From: JBKHYJ01 sp046565505 | GTDB lineage: Bacteria; Acidobacteriota; Blastocatellia; UBA7656 | Direction: 5' to 3' | Length of the DNA stretch: 56,752 nucleotides | Assembly (NCBI GenBank): GCA_046565505.1 | Contig: JBKHYJ010000113.1 | Location: forward strand, 1 to 56,752 | Shown: one piece after another, positions 1 to 9,300 of the stretch | Numbering within the stretch: position 1 is the first letter of the stretch | Layout of the letters: every line of letters starts with the position of its first letter | The notes under the pieces: generated by a model | Database searches by the model: none | Seen by the model: the letters and a program-made list of their open reading frames with translations, nothing else | Told to the model about the DNA's origin: nothing | Translations under genes and position numbers: made by a program

Positions 1-1
1 G

Positions 2-115
2 GCGCGCACGCGCGAAGAGTTGGAGAAGGCGTTAGCGCGGGCCATGGAACAGGTAACGAAGTCAGACATCCGCGGCTGGTTCAAACACTGCGGCTACGAG
101 GTCGCACCCGTATGA
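2..115 (+). CDS. IS630-type transposase, C-terminal end only (cut by window edge)
   Basis: The first 37 codons read through to a TGA at 113-115 and end with the residues DIRGWFKHCGYEVAPV. An acidic/basic helix followed by GWFxHCGY is the characteristic end of IS630/Tc1-mariner-type DDE transposases. The catalytic D, D and E lie before the window, so activity cannot be judged. The gene runs rightward, and the next gene (157-936) is on the opposite strand. No clear terminal inverted repeat is visible between 116 and 156. A transposase of the same broad family starts at 56687 in the same direction and runs off the other edge, so the two could be one IS copy in a circular molecule. Confidence 0.7.
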   Translation, partial: ARTREELEKALARAMEQVTKSDIRGWFKHCGYEVAPV

Positions 116-156
116 ACCCCGCTGTAGGACCTTTCAATTGCAGCCTTTAGTTAAGG

Positions 157-936
157 TTAAGTACCTACAATAAGCCCTCTGGCGAAGGAAAAGCCCGCTC
201 CAGGATTGGAAACGACCCGCCCCCAAAAGGCCACCATAGTATTCTCGCTTCGACCGGGAACTCTTACTTCTATAGATATTTTGTGAAAAGCTGGTCCTAA
301 AGTCTTGCCTGCGTCGATTATTATCCTGTCACTGTCCTTATCTATGGAGAGCGTTTTAGAGATTACCCCGACCACCTTAACATGTGGTAAGTAGTCGGGC
401 AGGCGGCTCTCTTGGAGTATGATGGTTCCTATACCGTGTGGAACCCGTAGCGTGAGATAAACATCTTGACCGTGCGTAAGAACTAGCTTCGGCTGTAAGC
501 ACGAGATGTTGGAGTCCCTGCTGCCCGTTCCATTCAGTCCCTCTGTCGTGATTACCTCAGATGTATCTACCCAGTCGGTTATTCCCGAAGGCGGCTGAGG
601 CGCTCTGAGCAGGCCGTGAACCACATTGTCGTTCAGGGCGAGCGCGACCAACGTCCCTGCGTAGCCATCCATTAGGGCCTTAACATCTTCGCAGACGATT
701 GCCTGCGGCGGAATTACCCAGGACGGCATTAGAGACTTGCCCACCGCTCCTTTCCATTCCGCGAGGGTGATCTTTACATCCTCATTCCTGAAATTTGCAA
801 TAGCGTAATAAGGCATGCCCTGGGACCAGTATTCTTGAATGAACAGCTTTGCGTCCCAGGGTAAGCCGACCGCTATTAATTTCCCCTTTGTAGAACGATG
901 GACCTGCAGTGTATCGGGATTGCTCTCAAACCCCAT
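157..936 (-). CDS. Hypothetical protein, last gene of the protease/PLD cluster
   Basis: A 259-residue protein of no family I recognise. It has no signal peptide and no membrane segment, and its second half is rich in short beta-strand-like stretches (for example LVLTHGQDVYLTLRVP and RIIIDAGKTLGP), suggesting a beta-sandwich or barrel. The ATG at 934-936 has a good GGAGG ribosome-binding site about 8 nt upstream. It sits 66 bp downstream of the metallopeptidase-like gene on the same strand and is probably co-transcribed with it, so it may act with the same enzymes. No catalytic motif is visible. Confidence 0.6.
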   Translation of the reverse strand: MGFESNPDTLQVHRSTKGKLIAVGLPWDAKLFIQEYWSQGMPYYAIANFRNEDVKITLAEWKGAVGKSLMPSWVIPPQAIVCEDVKALMDGYAGTLVALALNDNVVHGLLRAPQPPSGITDWVDTSEVITTEGLNGTGSRDSNISCLQPKLVLTHGQDVYLTLRVPHGIGTIILQESRLPDYLPHVKVVGVISKTLSIDKDSDRIIIDAGKTLGPAFHKISIEVRVPGRSENTMVAFWGRVVSNPGAGFSFARGLIVGT

Positions 937-1002
937 ATAGAGCCTCCAACATTACCAGCGACCAGACTTATTATACTACTCTGATCGTTATCCGGCGCCC
1001 AA

Positions 1003-1962
1003 TCACCACCCCAGGTCCCTCAAGACTCCCATCCCTATGGGGCCGGGCGCGTGAATAGATTCCGCCATCCCAATTTGCGGAGTCATTAACGAGTTGGGGT
1101 TCCCCGACCCAAACGTAACCTCGTCTAAGTGTGAGAAGCTAGAGCCTGGCTCCCACACTGTAGGGGCGTAGACTCGCACGGGGCTATTCCCATTGGCGAA
1201 GACCGCATTAGTGCCCCTGAAGAAAAGTTGATTACTTTGCAACTGTCCTGCTAGTTGGCTGGAGTTGTTCGGGAACAGAGTCGTATCAAGCAGGCTCTGC
1301 CCGAGCGTGTTGAAAATAAATCGATCCCATATGATTGGGAACCCAGCTAAGCCAGAAGTCCCATTGTTATTATCTACATCCATTGAGCCAATGAATCCGA
1401 GTCCATGACCAAGCTCATGAAGGACCACGGTCATCAGATCGTATCTGTCCAAGGGCGTATTGCCGTCGATCCCGAAATACCAGTTCGTGAAGTTGCTATT
1501 GAAGTTCGCTGAAATATGGGCGGCCCCTTGAGTCAAATCTCCCCCGCTGATGGCGTTGGCCAAGGCGACAGGGTACCAGGTACTCGCTTGAGGGGCGCCC
1601 GAGAAATCTCTCAAGACGTTCTCGGGACCGGCGCTGCCTAGAACCCCCGGGTCTAGCGGGGTCCAGTGCGCATCAACCCTTATAGGGACGTCGGTCGTCA
1701 AGGCTGTAGCCCACACATCGACTGCGGCCTGGAATGCGGTCATTGCCTCGTTACTGAATCCTGTATAGGTTACCTGGAAGGTGGCAGTGACCTGTGGCGC
1801 AGCCGCGGCCTCCGCGGTGAGAAGAGCCGCCTCCGGGGGCGCAGCTATACGCGTTGGCGCCGAGTACCCGCCCGCGCGCAGGATGACTTGTTTACCTTGC
1901 AGTATGTTCGCACCTGTAGTCATGATCTCCTCCAGTCTTTCTATTGGTTCAAAGGTGGACAT
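1003..1962 (-). CDS. Predicted zinc metallopeptidase with an HELGHGLGF motif
   Basis: A 319-residue protein with the zinc-binding motif H182-E183-L-G-H186-G-L-G189-F. The preceding sequence (an alanine-rich linker to about residue 60, then a domain with WATAL and DGNTPLDRYD stretches) resembles bacterial metallopeptidases that use an HExxHxxG motif. In classical metzincins the third zinc ligand is H or D three residues after the glycine. Here that position is glycine (HExxHxxGxxG), so a different third ligand is expected. There is no signal peptide, unlike most secreted relatives, which fits the other signal-less hydrolases of this cluster. The ATG follows a weak AGGGGTAAG site. The family is inferred from the motif; the substrate is unknown. 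Confidence 0.7.
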   Translation of the reverse strand: MSTFEPIERLEEIMTTGANILQGKQVILRAGGYSAPTRIAAPPEAALLTAEAAAAPQVTATFQVTYTGFSNEAMTAFQAAVDVWATALTTDVPIRVDAHWTPLDPGVLGSAGPENVLRDFSGAPQASTWYPVALANAISGGDLTQGAAHISANFNSNFTNWYFGIDGNTPLDRYDLMTVVLHELGHGLGFIGSMDVDNNNGTSGLAGFPIIWDRFIFNTLGQSLLDTTLFPNNSSQLAGQLQSNQLFFRGTNAVFANGNSPVRVYAPTVWEPGSSFSHLDEVTFGSGNPNSLMTPQIGMAESIHAPGPIGMGVLRDLGW

Positions 1963-1980
1963 TCAACTTACCCCTACTAC

Positions 1981-4533
1981 TCAAACATCCGAGTAGTCAC
2001 GAGTGCTGGATATAACTATACCGCCCTGCGCGAAGTCGGACGGTTCGGCCAGCCCCTCGACGGCAGCAGCAAACAACTCGTCCGGCGGGGCGGCGGTCGG
2101 TTCGCTCATGTCCCAGTCAGCGTCAAAGATACGTCCGAAATACGCAGCGATGCTGGCATGCTCTACTAGCAGGCTCGCCTCGCGGTTCGAAAGCACTCCC
2201 GTAGTCGACCAGTTCTGCGAGCCTAGCAGCACCTTCTCGTCGTCGACCACTATAAGCTTGTTGTGGCAATGGACGAAATGCTCGCTCGACAAGAAGCGGT
2301 AGTTATCATCGAACTCCAGGTTGTGCTGGTTCATCGCATTGAGGAACCTTGTCCTATTCTGGCCGGCGAGGAACTTCGGCGAGACGATGATTCTGACTTC
2401 CAGGTCCGGGTTATCTGCTCGCGCGGCGTCTATCTCCGACAGCAGTTCCTCTATAGCGGCCTGCCCGCCGCGTATGTACTGCTGCTCTATCCGTAGGCTG
2501 CGCCTGGCCGAGCGGAGGAACTCCTTGGCCGTATCGTGGAAGTTCTCGGGGGTCACGACAGGCATTACGCGCACGGGCGTCGCGGGAGTAATGGTGAGGC
2601 TGGGAAATAGATTGACCGGCACCTCGGGCGGCGCCGCCTCGAAGAAAATAGCGCTCACCGGAGAAGCTGGAGGGGTGGCGTCCGCTGCCACAATGTTCGG
2701 GGGACCGGCGTCGGGCGGCTCCCCCTGCGCTAGGCGCATATCGCGAGCTACCAGTCCGGCGAAAAATGTGGCCAGCTCCCTCGATTCGACGGCGATACCC
2801 ATATCGCGGTTTCCCCTCACGAATTCACCGACAATTACCCCATCACCTTCGTTGAAGGGGATGCTGTTCCGCGACCAGTTACCGCTCTGTATCATGACGA
2901 TTTCGCCGTCAACAACTATGATCTTCTCGTGCGCATTGCCGAAGTAGGCGATAGGGTTGTCCGCAGAGGAGGATGGTGCCTTGACACAATTTGCCCCCAG
3001 CCTGGTAAGCTCCGGGAACAGAGTCGGGTCGTCATCGCTGTTGGTATCGAGCATCAGAGAGATCTGCACCCCGCGCTGCATGGCTTTTATGAGCGCCTCC
3101 TTCATGTAATCCGCCCTGAAGTCATAGATGCCTATCACTATCGATTGCTGAGCGCTGTCGAGCAGCTTCTTAGTCACGGCGTATGTGGAGTCTGGAGAAG
3201 CGTAGGCCATGATCTTGCCGGAAACCAAGCGCGTCTCGAACTCTTCGTCGGGCAATCTCGGGTAAGGCAGCAAGGCCGGTGGCGCGGCGTCCTCGTCACC
3301 CTCTACTAATTCAAAGTCCCTACGTATCGCCTCTGGCAGCCGGGCGATGAGCGCTTGCTGGGCTGCCGAGACTTCCGCCGACAGGGCATCCGGCGGGGCC
3401 GCAGCTTCGCCGGCCGCATCGACAACGCCCACGCTACTGCGTCTGACGAGCGGCAATTGCGGCAATCCTATGACCGCGGCGGGTGCCGCCGCGACAGCGG
3501 ACGGCGGCTGGGCCGCGCCGAAGCACCCCTGGAAGGGGGCCGCCGTACTCTGGCCGAAGCGCGTAGCAAGCCCCTCCAGCTTGATGGTGATGAAATCTGC
3601 TATCTGGGCGCCGAACTCGATGTTCTTACCGGCACTCTTTATGTCGCCGACGACGTAACCGCGGCCGGGCGGCACCTCGAATACTGCGCGGACGAAGTGG
3701 CCGTCTCTGCCGCGGACGACTTTCCAGAACTCGCGCGGGTTCGCGCCGTCAGGGGTGGTCCACCCCACCAGGTTGAACTCGTGCAGATAGAGGCCCACGG
3801 GGTTGTTGATAGTGATGTTAGCCTTCTGCCTGGCCAGGACGTTGACCTGCTCGCCTATAAACGGGTCGCTGTTGCGGCCCGGCGCGCCGTAGCGGGAGCA
3901 GAGGATGAGTTCCTGTGCGCCGGTCAGCTCCGTCCCGTTGCGTATGCGGCGGATGGTTGCTGCCGCGCCAAGCTCAATCTCCGCCCTCAGCGTGTTGGCG
4001 GGCTGTATAAGGTGCATAGCCCCGCCAGTCGTGCTGTTGTTGAAGCGGTTGAACTGATCGTATTGGCCATTCGGGAAGAGGTCTTCGCGCTTGATCGTTG
4101 GTGAGATGAACTCCCTGTAAAGCTCCAGCACCTTGTCGGGGTTTAGCGCAGCCAGCACTTGCCAGTACTCAGGCCCCTCGCAGGTAAAGGTGACGCGCGT
4201 GATCTTGCGCGTCGCAGGGTCGCGCGTCACGCTCCACTCGCAGTACTCGTCCTGTAGGTTGCGGTCTGTGTCGGCCCTGCGCCACCGCTGTTTGTCGTTG
4301 AGCGAGGTGCTCTTCACCTGGCGCGGGAAGGCGTTCCAGGCGATGATGGCGACCTGCTTGTCGTCGGCCGGCGGGTCCGTCAGCGCGTTGAAGAACTGCG
4401 CGCGCGGGCCGTCGTTACTGCCGGGGTTCCCTTGACAGGCGGCGTCTATCCAGTCGGAGACGAACTGGCTCCACTGGTCCTTCTGGGCGTCGGTCAGGTC
4501 ATCGAGAAAGCCTGGCGGGTCAAAGCGGTTCAT
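1981..4533 (-). CDS. Two-HKD phospholipase D-type protein fused to a large unknown N-terminal domain
   Basis: An 850-residue protein. The C-terminal half holds two complete phospholipase-D catalytic motifs: H535-x-K537-x4-D542 followed by SGNWS, and H757-x-K759-x4-D764 followed by GSQNWS. One chain can therefore form the whole active site. The PLD superfamily includes nucleases as well as phospholipases, and the substrate is not evident here. Residues 1 to about 380 form a Trp/Asp-rich domain of unknown function (PAEGxGYG-like and GWTTPDG stretches), joined by an alanine/proline-rich linker. The ATG at 4531-4533 was chosen because GGGAGAG lies 7 nt upstream; the frame stays open to 4752 without a good site. 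No signal peptide. It lies 72 bp after the 550-aa gene and 18 bp before the metallopeptidase gene. Confidence 0.8.
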   Translation of the reverse strand: MNRFDPPGFLDDLTDAQKDQWSQFVSDWIDAACQGNPGSNDGPRAQFFNALTDPPADDKQVAIIAWNAFPRQVKSTSLNDKQRWRRADTDRNLQDEYCEWSVTRDPATRKITRVTFTCEGPEYWQVLAALNPDKVLELYREFISPTIKREDLFPNGQYDQFNRFNNSTTGGAMHLIQPANTLRAEIELGAAATIRRIRNGTELTGAQELILCSRYGAPGRNSDPFIGEQVNVLARQKANITINNPVGLYLHEFNLVGWTTPDGANPREFWKVVRGRDGHFVRAVFEVPPGRGYVVGDIKSAGKNIEFGAQIADFITIKLEGLATRFGQSTAAPFQGCFGAAQPPSAVAAAPAAVIGLPQLPLVRRSSVGVVDAAGEAAAPPDALSAEVSAAQQALIARLPEAIRRDFELVEGDEDAAPPALLPYPRLPDEEFETRLVSGKIMAYASPDSTYAVTKKLLDSAQQSIVIGIYDFRADYMKEALIKAMQRGVQISLMLDTNSDDDPTLFPELTRLGANCVKAPSSSADNPIAYFGNAHEKIIVVDGEIVMIQSGNWSRNSIPFNEGDGVIVGEFVRGNRDMGIAVESRELATFFAGLVARDMRLAQGEPPDAGPPNIVAADATPPASPVSAIFFEAAPPEVPVNLFPSLTITPATPVRVMPVVTPENFHDTAKEFLRSARRSLRIEQQYIRGGQAAIEELLSEIDAARADNPDLEVRIIVSPKFLAGQNRTRFLNAMNQHNLEFDDNYRFLSSEHFVHCHNKLIVVDDEKVLLGSQNWSTTGVLSNREASLLVEHASIAAYFGRIFDADWDMSEPTAAPPDELFAAAVEGLAEPSDFAQGGIVISSTRDYSDV

Positions 4534-4604
4534 GTAAGCTCTCCCTTCAATGGCATAAGAAATGGTTTCACGGGTTAATGCGAAGCGCCCGGGCGCAACT
4601 AGGA

Positions 4605-6257
4605 TCAGGCGACAGGCTCTACGCGGCCCTGCGGAGTCATCCTCAGCGCGGCCGAATCTTCCGGGATATTGGTGCGCGGAGTCGTCAGCGGAAACTCGGC
4701 CAGCGGCCGGCCGCGGAAGCGCCGCCTTCGGTATTCCGCCAGCCGGAACCACCCGTCGACCACGTCGGGGTCGGCCATCCCGGCCTTCAGGGCGAGGAAA
4801 TAGTCTGTGATTCCCGCTATAAAGGCGGCCTCGTGATCTTCGGCATCCCAGTTGGACAGGAACTCCCGCTCGGGGCTGCCGGCCTGGTCCGCGCCGTTGT
4901 CGCCCGCCAATACCGCCGTACGTAGCGCTTCGACGAATCGGCTCTCAAGCGCCGCGGCAAGGTCGGGGCCGCTCACCTCTTCGGGCACATAGCGCAGCAG
5001 CGCCGCCCGCCGCTCGGAGAAGACGGGGTTAGAGAAATCCGTCATCGATAGACAGGCCACGAAGCGCGGTGTCACAAGCCCCGCCCGAACCATAGCTTCA
5101 ATCAGGTCTGTGTCCTCAAAGGCAGCCTCGGGGGTGAGGAAGGCGAAGTGTGAGTCTCCATCGATCCTGATCGCGCCGTCGGAGCGGTGCATATCATAGC
5201 GTTGCAGGCATTGCAGGTAGTGCCTGCCGGGTATGGCTATTTCGGTGACGGCTGATTCGGCAGGCACAAGCTCTAACGTGCCGAACAGGGTGTCGCGGTT
5301 CAGAAAGAATGAGAGCGGCGGCCGCAATAGCGAATCATCCGTCAGCAGGCGGCTCGCCGTCTCGGAGGTGGCCAAGTTCACCGTAGTGTCGGTGATGGCC
5401 TGCCGCAAGAAGTGATGCACGCGCCTCCAGACCCCGTCGGCCCCGACCGCTTTACGCACGCGGGCTTCATTCCAGCGGCGAATCGCCGGACGCACGACCT
5501 CTATCTCCAGCCGCTCGGCCGTCACGCGATTCCTGAACAGCGGTTCGTCGCGGAGGTGGTCATCCGGCGCGAGCGCCTCCTCGTTGATCCCTGCCTGCGG
5601 CGCGTGCCAGTGAATCCAGGGCGCGCGCAGCTCCTTCATCACCATAGAGCCATTAACATGGCTGTCGAACGGCCCGCGGCCGCGCGTGGCGTCCTCGAGC
5701 GCGTGATTAGACATCCCGGCCCAGAAGAACGTCCCCGCGCGGCGCTCGTAATAATGGAAGACTTCGTTGACGCCGTCCCACCCGAGAACCTGCAAGAAGG
5801 CGCCATCGTCCGCCGAGTCAATGGCGGTGCTTGAAGAGATCAGCAAGAGGAACTCTCCCCTGCCGCGCGCAACGGCGAAGCGGAAGAAACGTTTTAACGA
5901 ATTCGTCTCCGGTGTCCAGGGGATGTGCCCGCCGTCAGCAACTAGAAAGACCAGTTGGTCGGGCAGCGCGTCCTGCGTGTCAGCGAGGGCGTCGACGGCT
6001 CCCAGGAGTCGCCGGAGCGTGAGCGGGAAGGGCCTGCCAGACCGCAGCAGGCGGCCGAATGGGTCCTCCAGGCCCTTCACCTCGTCCGGCGTCATCGGCC
6101 GGGGCTGCGTATCTAATCCCAGGACGAGGCGGTACAACGTGTCAGGCTCCATAGCCTGCGGTGGAGCGACGTTTGGCGGGGCCGCCTCACCCGATAGTCC
6201 CGCTCTGTAAGGATAATTCCGCGTCGGGAATTGCTGCTGTTCTCTGAGTACACTCAT
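4605..6257 (-). CDS. Conserved-looking protein of unknown function (550 aa)
   Basis: I do not recognise a named domain. The protein is soluble, has no signal peptide or membrane segment, and carries distinctive Trp/His-rich stretches: FLQVLGWDGVNEVFHYYER near residues 165-185, SHVNGSMVMKELRAPWIHWH near 210-235, and TTVNLATS near 305. These look like a conserved fold rather than random coding. The ATG at 6255-6257 has a GAGGAA site 8 nt upstream. It lies between the S8-S41 protease and the PLD gene, so a partner or substrate-handling role for those enzymes is possible but unproven. Confidence 0.7.
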   Translation of the reverse strand: MSVLREQQQFPTRNYPYRAGLSGEAAPPNVAPPQAMEPDTLYRLVLGLDTQPRPMTPDEVKGLEDPFGRLLRSGRPFPLTLRRLLGAVDALADTQDALPDQLVFLVADGGHIPWTPETNSLKRFFRFAVARGRGEFLLLISSSTAIDSADDGAFLQVLGWDGVNEVFHYYERRAGTFFWAGMSNHALEDATRGRGPFDSHVNGSMVMKELRAPWIHWHAPQAGINEEALAPDDHLRDEPLFRNRVTAERLEIEVVRPAIRRWNEARVRKAVGADGVWRRVHHFLRQAITDTTVNLATSETASRLLTDDSLLRPPLSFFLNRDTLFGTLELVPAESAVTEIAIPGRHYLQCLQRYDMHRSDGAIRIDGDSHFAFLTPEAAFEDTDLIEAMVRAGLVTPRFVACLSMTDFSNPVFSERRAALLRYVPEEVSGPDLAAALESRFVEALRTAVLAGDNGADQAGSPEREFLSNWDAEDHEAAFIAGITDYFLALKAGMADPDVVDGWFRLAEYRRRRFRGRPLAEFPLTTPRTNIPEDSAALRMTPQGRVEPVA

Positions 6258-6345
6258 ATTATAATTCCTCGTCGTGATCGGAGGTGGTAAGCGCCTCGCC
6301 TATGAGCGGCAGGGGCGGCCTCACGCCGACACCGCGATGGCGGCG

Positions 6346-9300
6346 TCAAATAAACCCTCGGTATTGGGCTACGGGCCTGTCCTTGACGGCAGCCGAATAG
6401 CCTATGAGCTTCAACTTTGACCCTATCTCAATCGAGGGCGTCAAGATGACTTCGCCCGCGGCGTCGACTATGAGGTCGAGTGACCTCTGCGGGCGATCAT
6501 CGATGTAGAAATCGAGGCGGTTAAGGCCACGAGTCTTTATGGTAATCTCACGATTCTGGGGTTTAGCCGGGTCCACAGCTCCCATCGTCACCTTGATGCT
6601 GCCCGTCAATTTCGCGGCCTTGTCCAGGGAGGCGGCGGCCCGAGCCATAAGCTTCCTGTCTCCCTCCAACACGTCCTCGCGCGTGAGAGGGTGGACGTCG
6701 TCGGGCTGGACGCCGAAGTCTTCAAGGAACGCGCCGGCGCTAGTGCCGACTCGAATACATTGCCGGATGGCTACGCGCATCCCCGCCGCGTTGGGCAGCG
6801 GCTTGAGGCCCCAGCCGAACGGCAGCACTTTGTTCAGGAGCGAGTGCTCCCACACGTTAGCGCCGCCTGCGCCCGTCTTGGCGCTGACACCCAAAACCTT
6901 GCCTATCTTGTGGTCCTGGAATCCGGCGGCGAAGATGTCCGTGGCTGAGTAGCAATTCCCGTCGACGATCAAAATCACCGGGCCATAGTATTTCTGACCT
7001 ATGTTGTTACATCGCTCCTGCTGGGGAGTGAGCGGGAAAGCGTGCGAGTAGACCGAGCCGGTCTCGACGGCCCCCTCCAGCGAGGGGAGCCAATCGCCTA
7101 GGGGTATCTGTACGTTTGTCGAATTGTGCCGACACAGATCGAGCGTGCCGGGCGTAACAATGAACTGCATACGCTCCGGATCGATCTCGATGGCAGTCAG
7201 GGTTTGTAGGAGGCTCTCGGCCGCCCAGATGTTGCCGCCGCCGTTGCCGCGGACGTCCAAGATCAGCCCGCTCTCAGGCATCTGCTCCAGCAGGCGGATG
7301 AACTCGTGGACGAACCCCGCGTCGTCGTTAAAGTGAAAGGTGCGTATGTGTATGTGGCCGTAGGTGGTGCCATTAATGTCGAGCGTGCGGGCGCGGAACG
7401 CCGCGTTCCACGGCACCTTGACTTTGATCTCTTGTCCCATGAAGGCCCCTTCCACAGACCCGGGCGAGGCGCTGCCCTTAATGCCGAAGACTTCGTCGCC
7501 TATATTCACGCTCTCCGCTTGTTGGATGGAGGCGGCGTCGAAGATGAGCTGGCGCGCTTCCCGAACGGCGTCGGCCGCGACGTCGAGACCGAGCAAGGAG
7601 GCCGAACGGAGGTCGGCGGCTACCGCCTCTGACGTGGCGGTTGTGGGAGCAGCGGTTACGGTAGCGGCGGGTACAGGCGTCGCGGGCGGCTGGGCCGGGG
7701 CCGATGGCGTGGCGAAGAGCAGATCGACTGACCGGGCCATGCTCTCGCGGCCGAGATCCAGGGAACTATGAGCGGAGAATGAGATAGGTGGCGTCGCAAC
7801 AACTGGCGCGGGCGGTGCGGCACTGCTGGCCGGCTTGGCCTGCCCGCTAGGGCCACTCGCCACGGCCGCGACGCCCCCGACAGTCGAGGGCGCGTAGCGA
7901 ACGAACCAGAACTGTCGCATCGTCCGCCGCGCCGCAGGGTCATTCACGTCCGCGTCTCTAGGCACGAACTCCAGATCGACGAAATCGGCGTCAGGCGGCA
8001 GCGCCGTATTCATGGGGCGTATGGTAAGCGCGCTCACTCCGCGCGAGTGCCTGGCCGCGTCATTGCTGCCAGCTGTCTGGTCAGCGTTCGCCTGTACGGC
8101 GCGCTCGATAGTCATCCCGTTCCAGTAGAGCAGCTCCGCGCCCGGCTGAAAATCGTGGGCACCGAAGGTGTAGCCCGGTAGCAGGCGCGTGACCAGATAG
8201 CGCCTCTGATTGTCTTCGTAGAACGGCGCGACCTCGAACGGGAGGTAGGCTATTTGGTCCTGGTAGGGGCGCGGGAGCTGGTAACTCGTGTGGAGATCCC
8301 GCACGGAGTTGAATATCTGGGTCAGCGTGTTGTGGAATGCCAGCTCGTCCTGCTCGCCGGCAGGGATGTTCGCCTCTTGCTGTAGCCTGCGCAGAAGTAC
8401 TCGCAGCCGCTGTATGGGGCGGACCGCGTGTATGGCCTCCTTGAGCGGCCTGTGCACATAGAAGTTGTCCAGCATCCTGATCGCCTGTTCAACTATAAGG
8501 ATCCGGTCCTGCTGGGTGAGTGTGCCCTCCACGCTTTCGCGGAATACCTTGAGGGTCTTGTCGCCGGACGGGGGCTGTTCGCCCGCGGGAGCGCCCGTCC
8601 CCTCTTCGGCAATCGGCTCGACCACCGACGGCGGGGCGTCCCAGGATGTGGGGCCGCCATCATCTTGCGGCAGCACCATCTGACTTATTCGACGGCGGAC
8701 GCCGTGAATCGACTTGGTTGCGGGCGGCTCAGGCAACGGCAGCCCTGTCGTGGGGACTACCAAGTCGGCCGGCAGGGCCTCGCTCCTGCGCCGCAGAGCC
8801 TCGGCCACAGCGGACTCTGCGTTGAGGAAAACGCCTATGGGTTTGCCGGGATCTTCCGTCACGGTGGCCCCCGTGCCCGCCAGAATGTCTCGAATGTCGT
8901 TGTGTGATAGATCAGGGTTTACCGAGAGCATCAGCGCGACCGTGCCCGCCACCTTAGGGGTAGCACCGGAAGTCCCGCCGAAGTCGTTGCGGTAAGCGTT
9001 ATCCGCCCCCTGACCGCACGTCACGTCGTGGCGCAGGTCTCCGGGGGCCGAGACGACCACGCGACCGCCGAAGTTGCTGAAGAATGCTCGCTTGTTCACC
9101 TTATCGTCGTAGGCGGTGGCACCCACGAGTATCGAGCCTGTAGGGTCGAAAGGCTCGTCGGCGTCTGTCTTGTCGGCAGGGCGGTTGCCGTTGCCTGCCG
9201 CGACACACACGACGCAGCCGTCGGCTATGGCGGCGCGGATCGCGCGATGGACCGACGGAATCTGCTCGTAATTGCCGCCCCGCGTCCGTGTCTGCACTTC

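Noticed and set aside
4534..4752. 73-residue upstream extension of the PLD protein
   Set aside because: The extension lies in the gene gap and overlaps the end of the upstream gene; the internal ATG at 4533 has a strong ribosome site.
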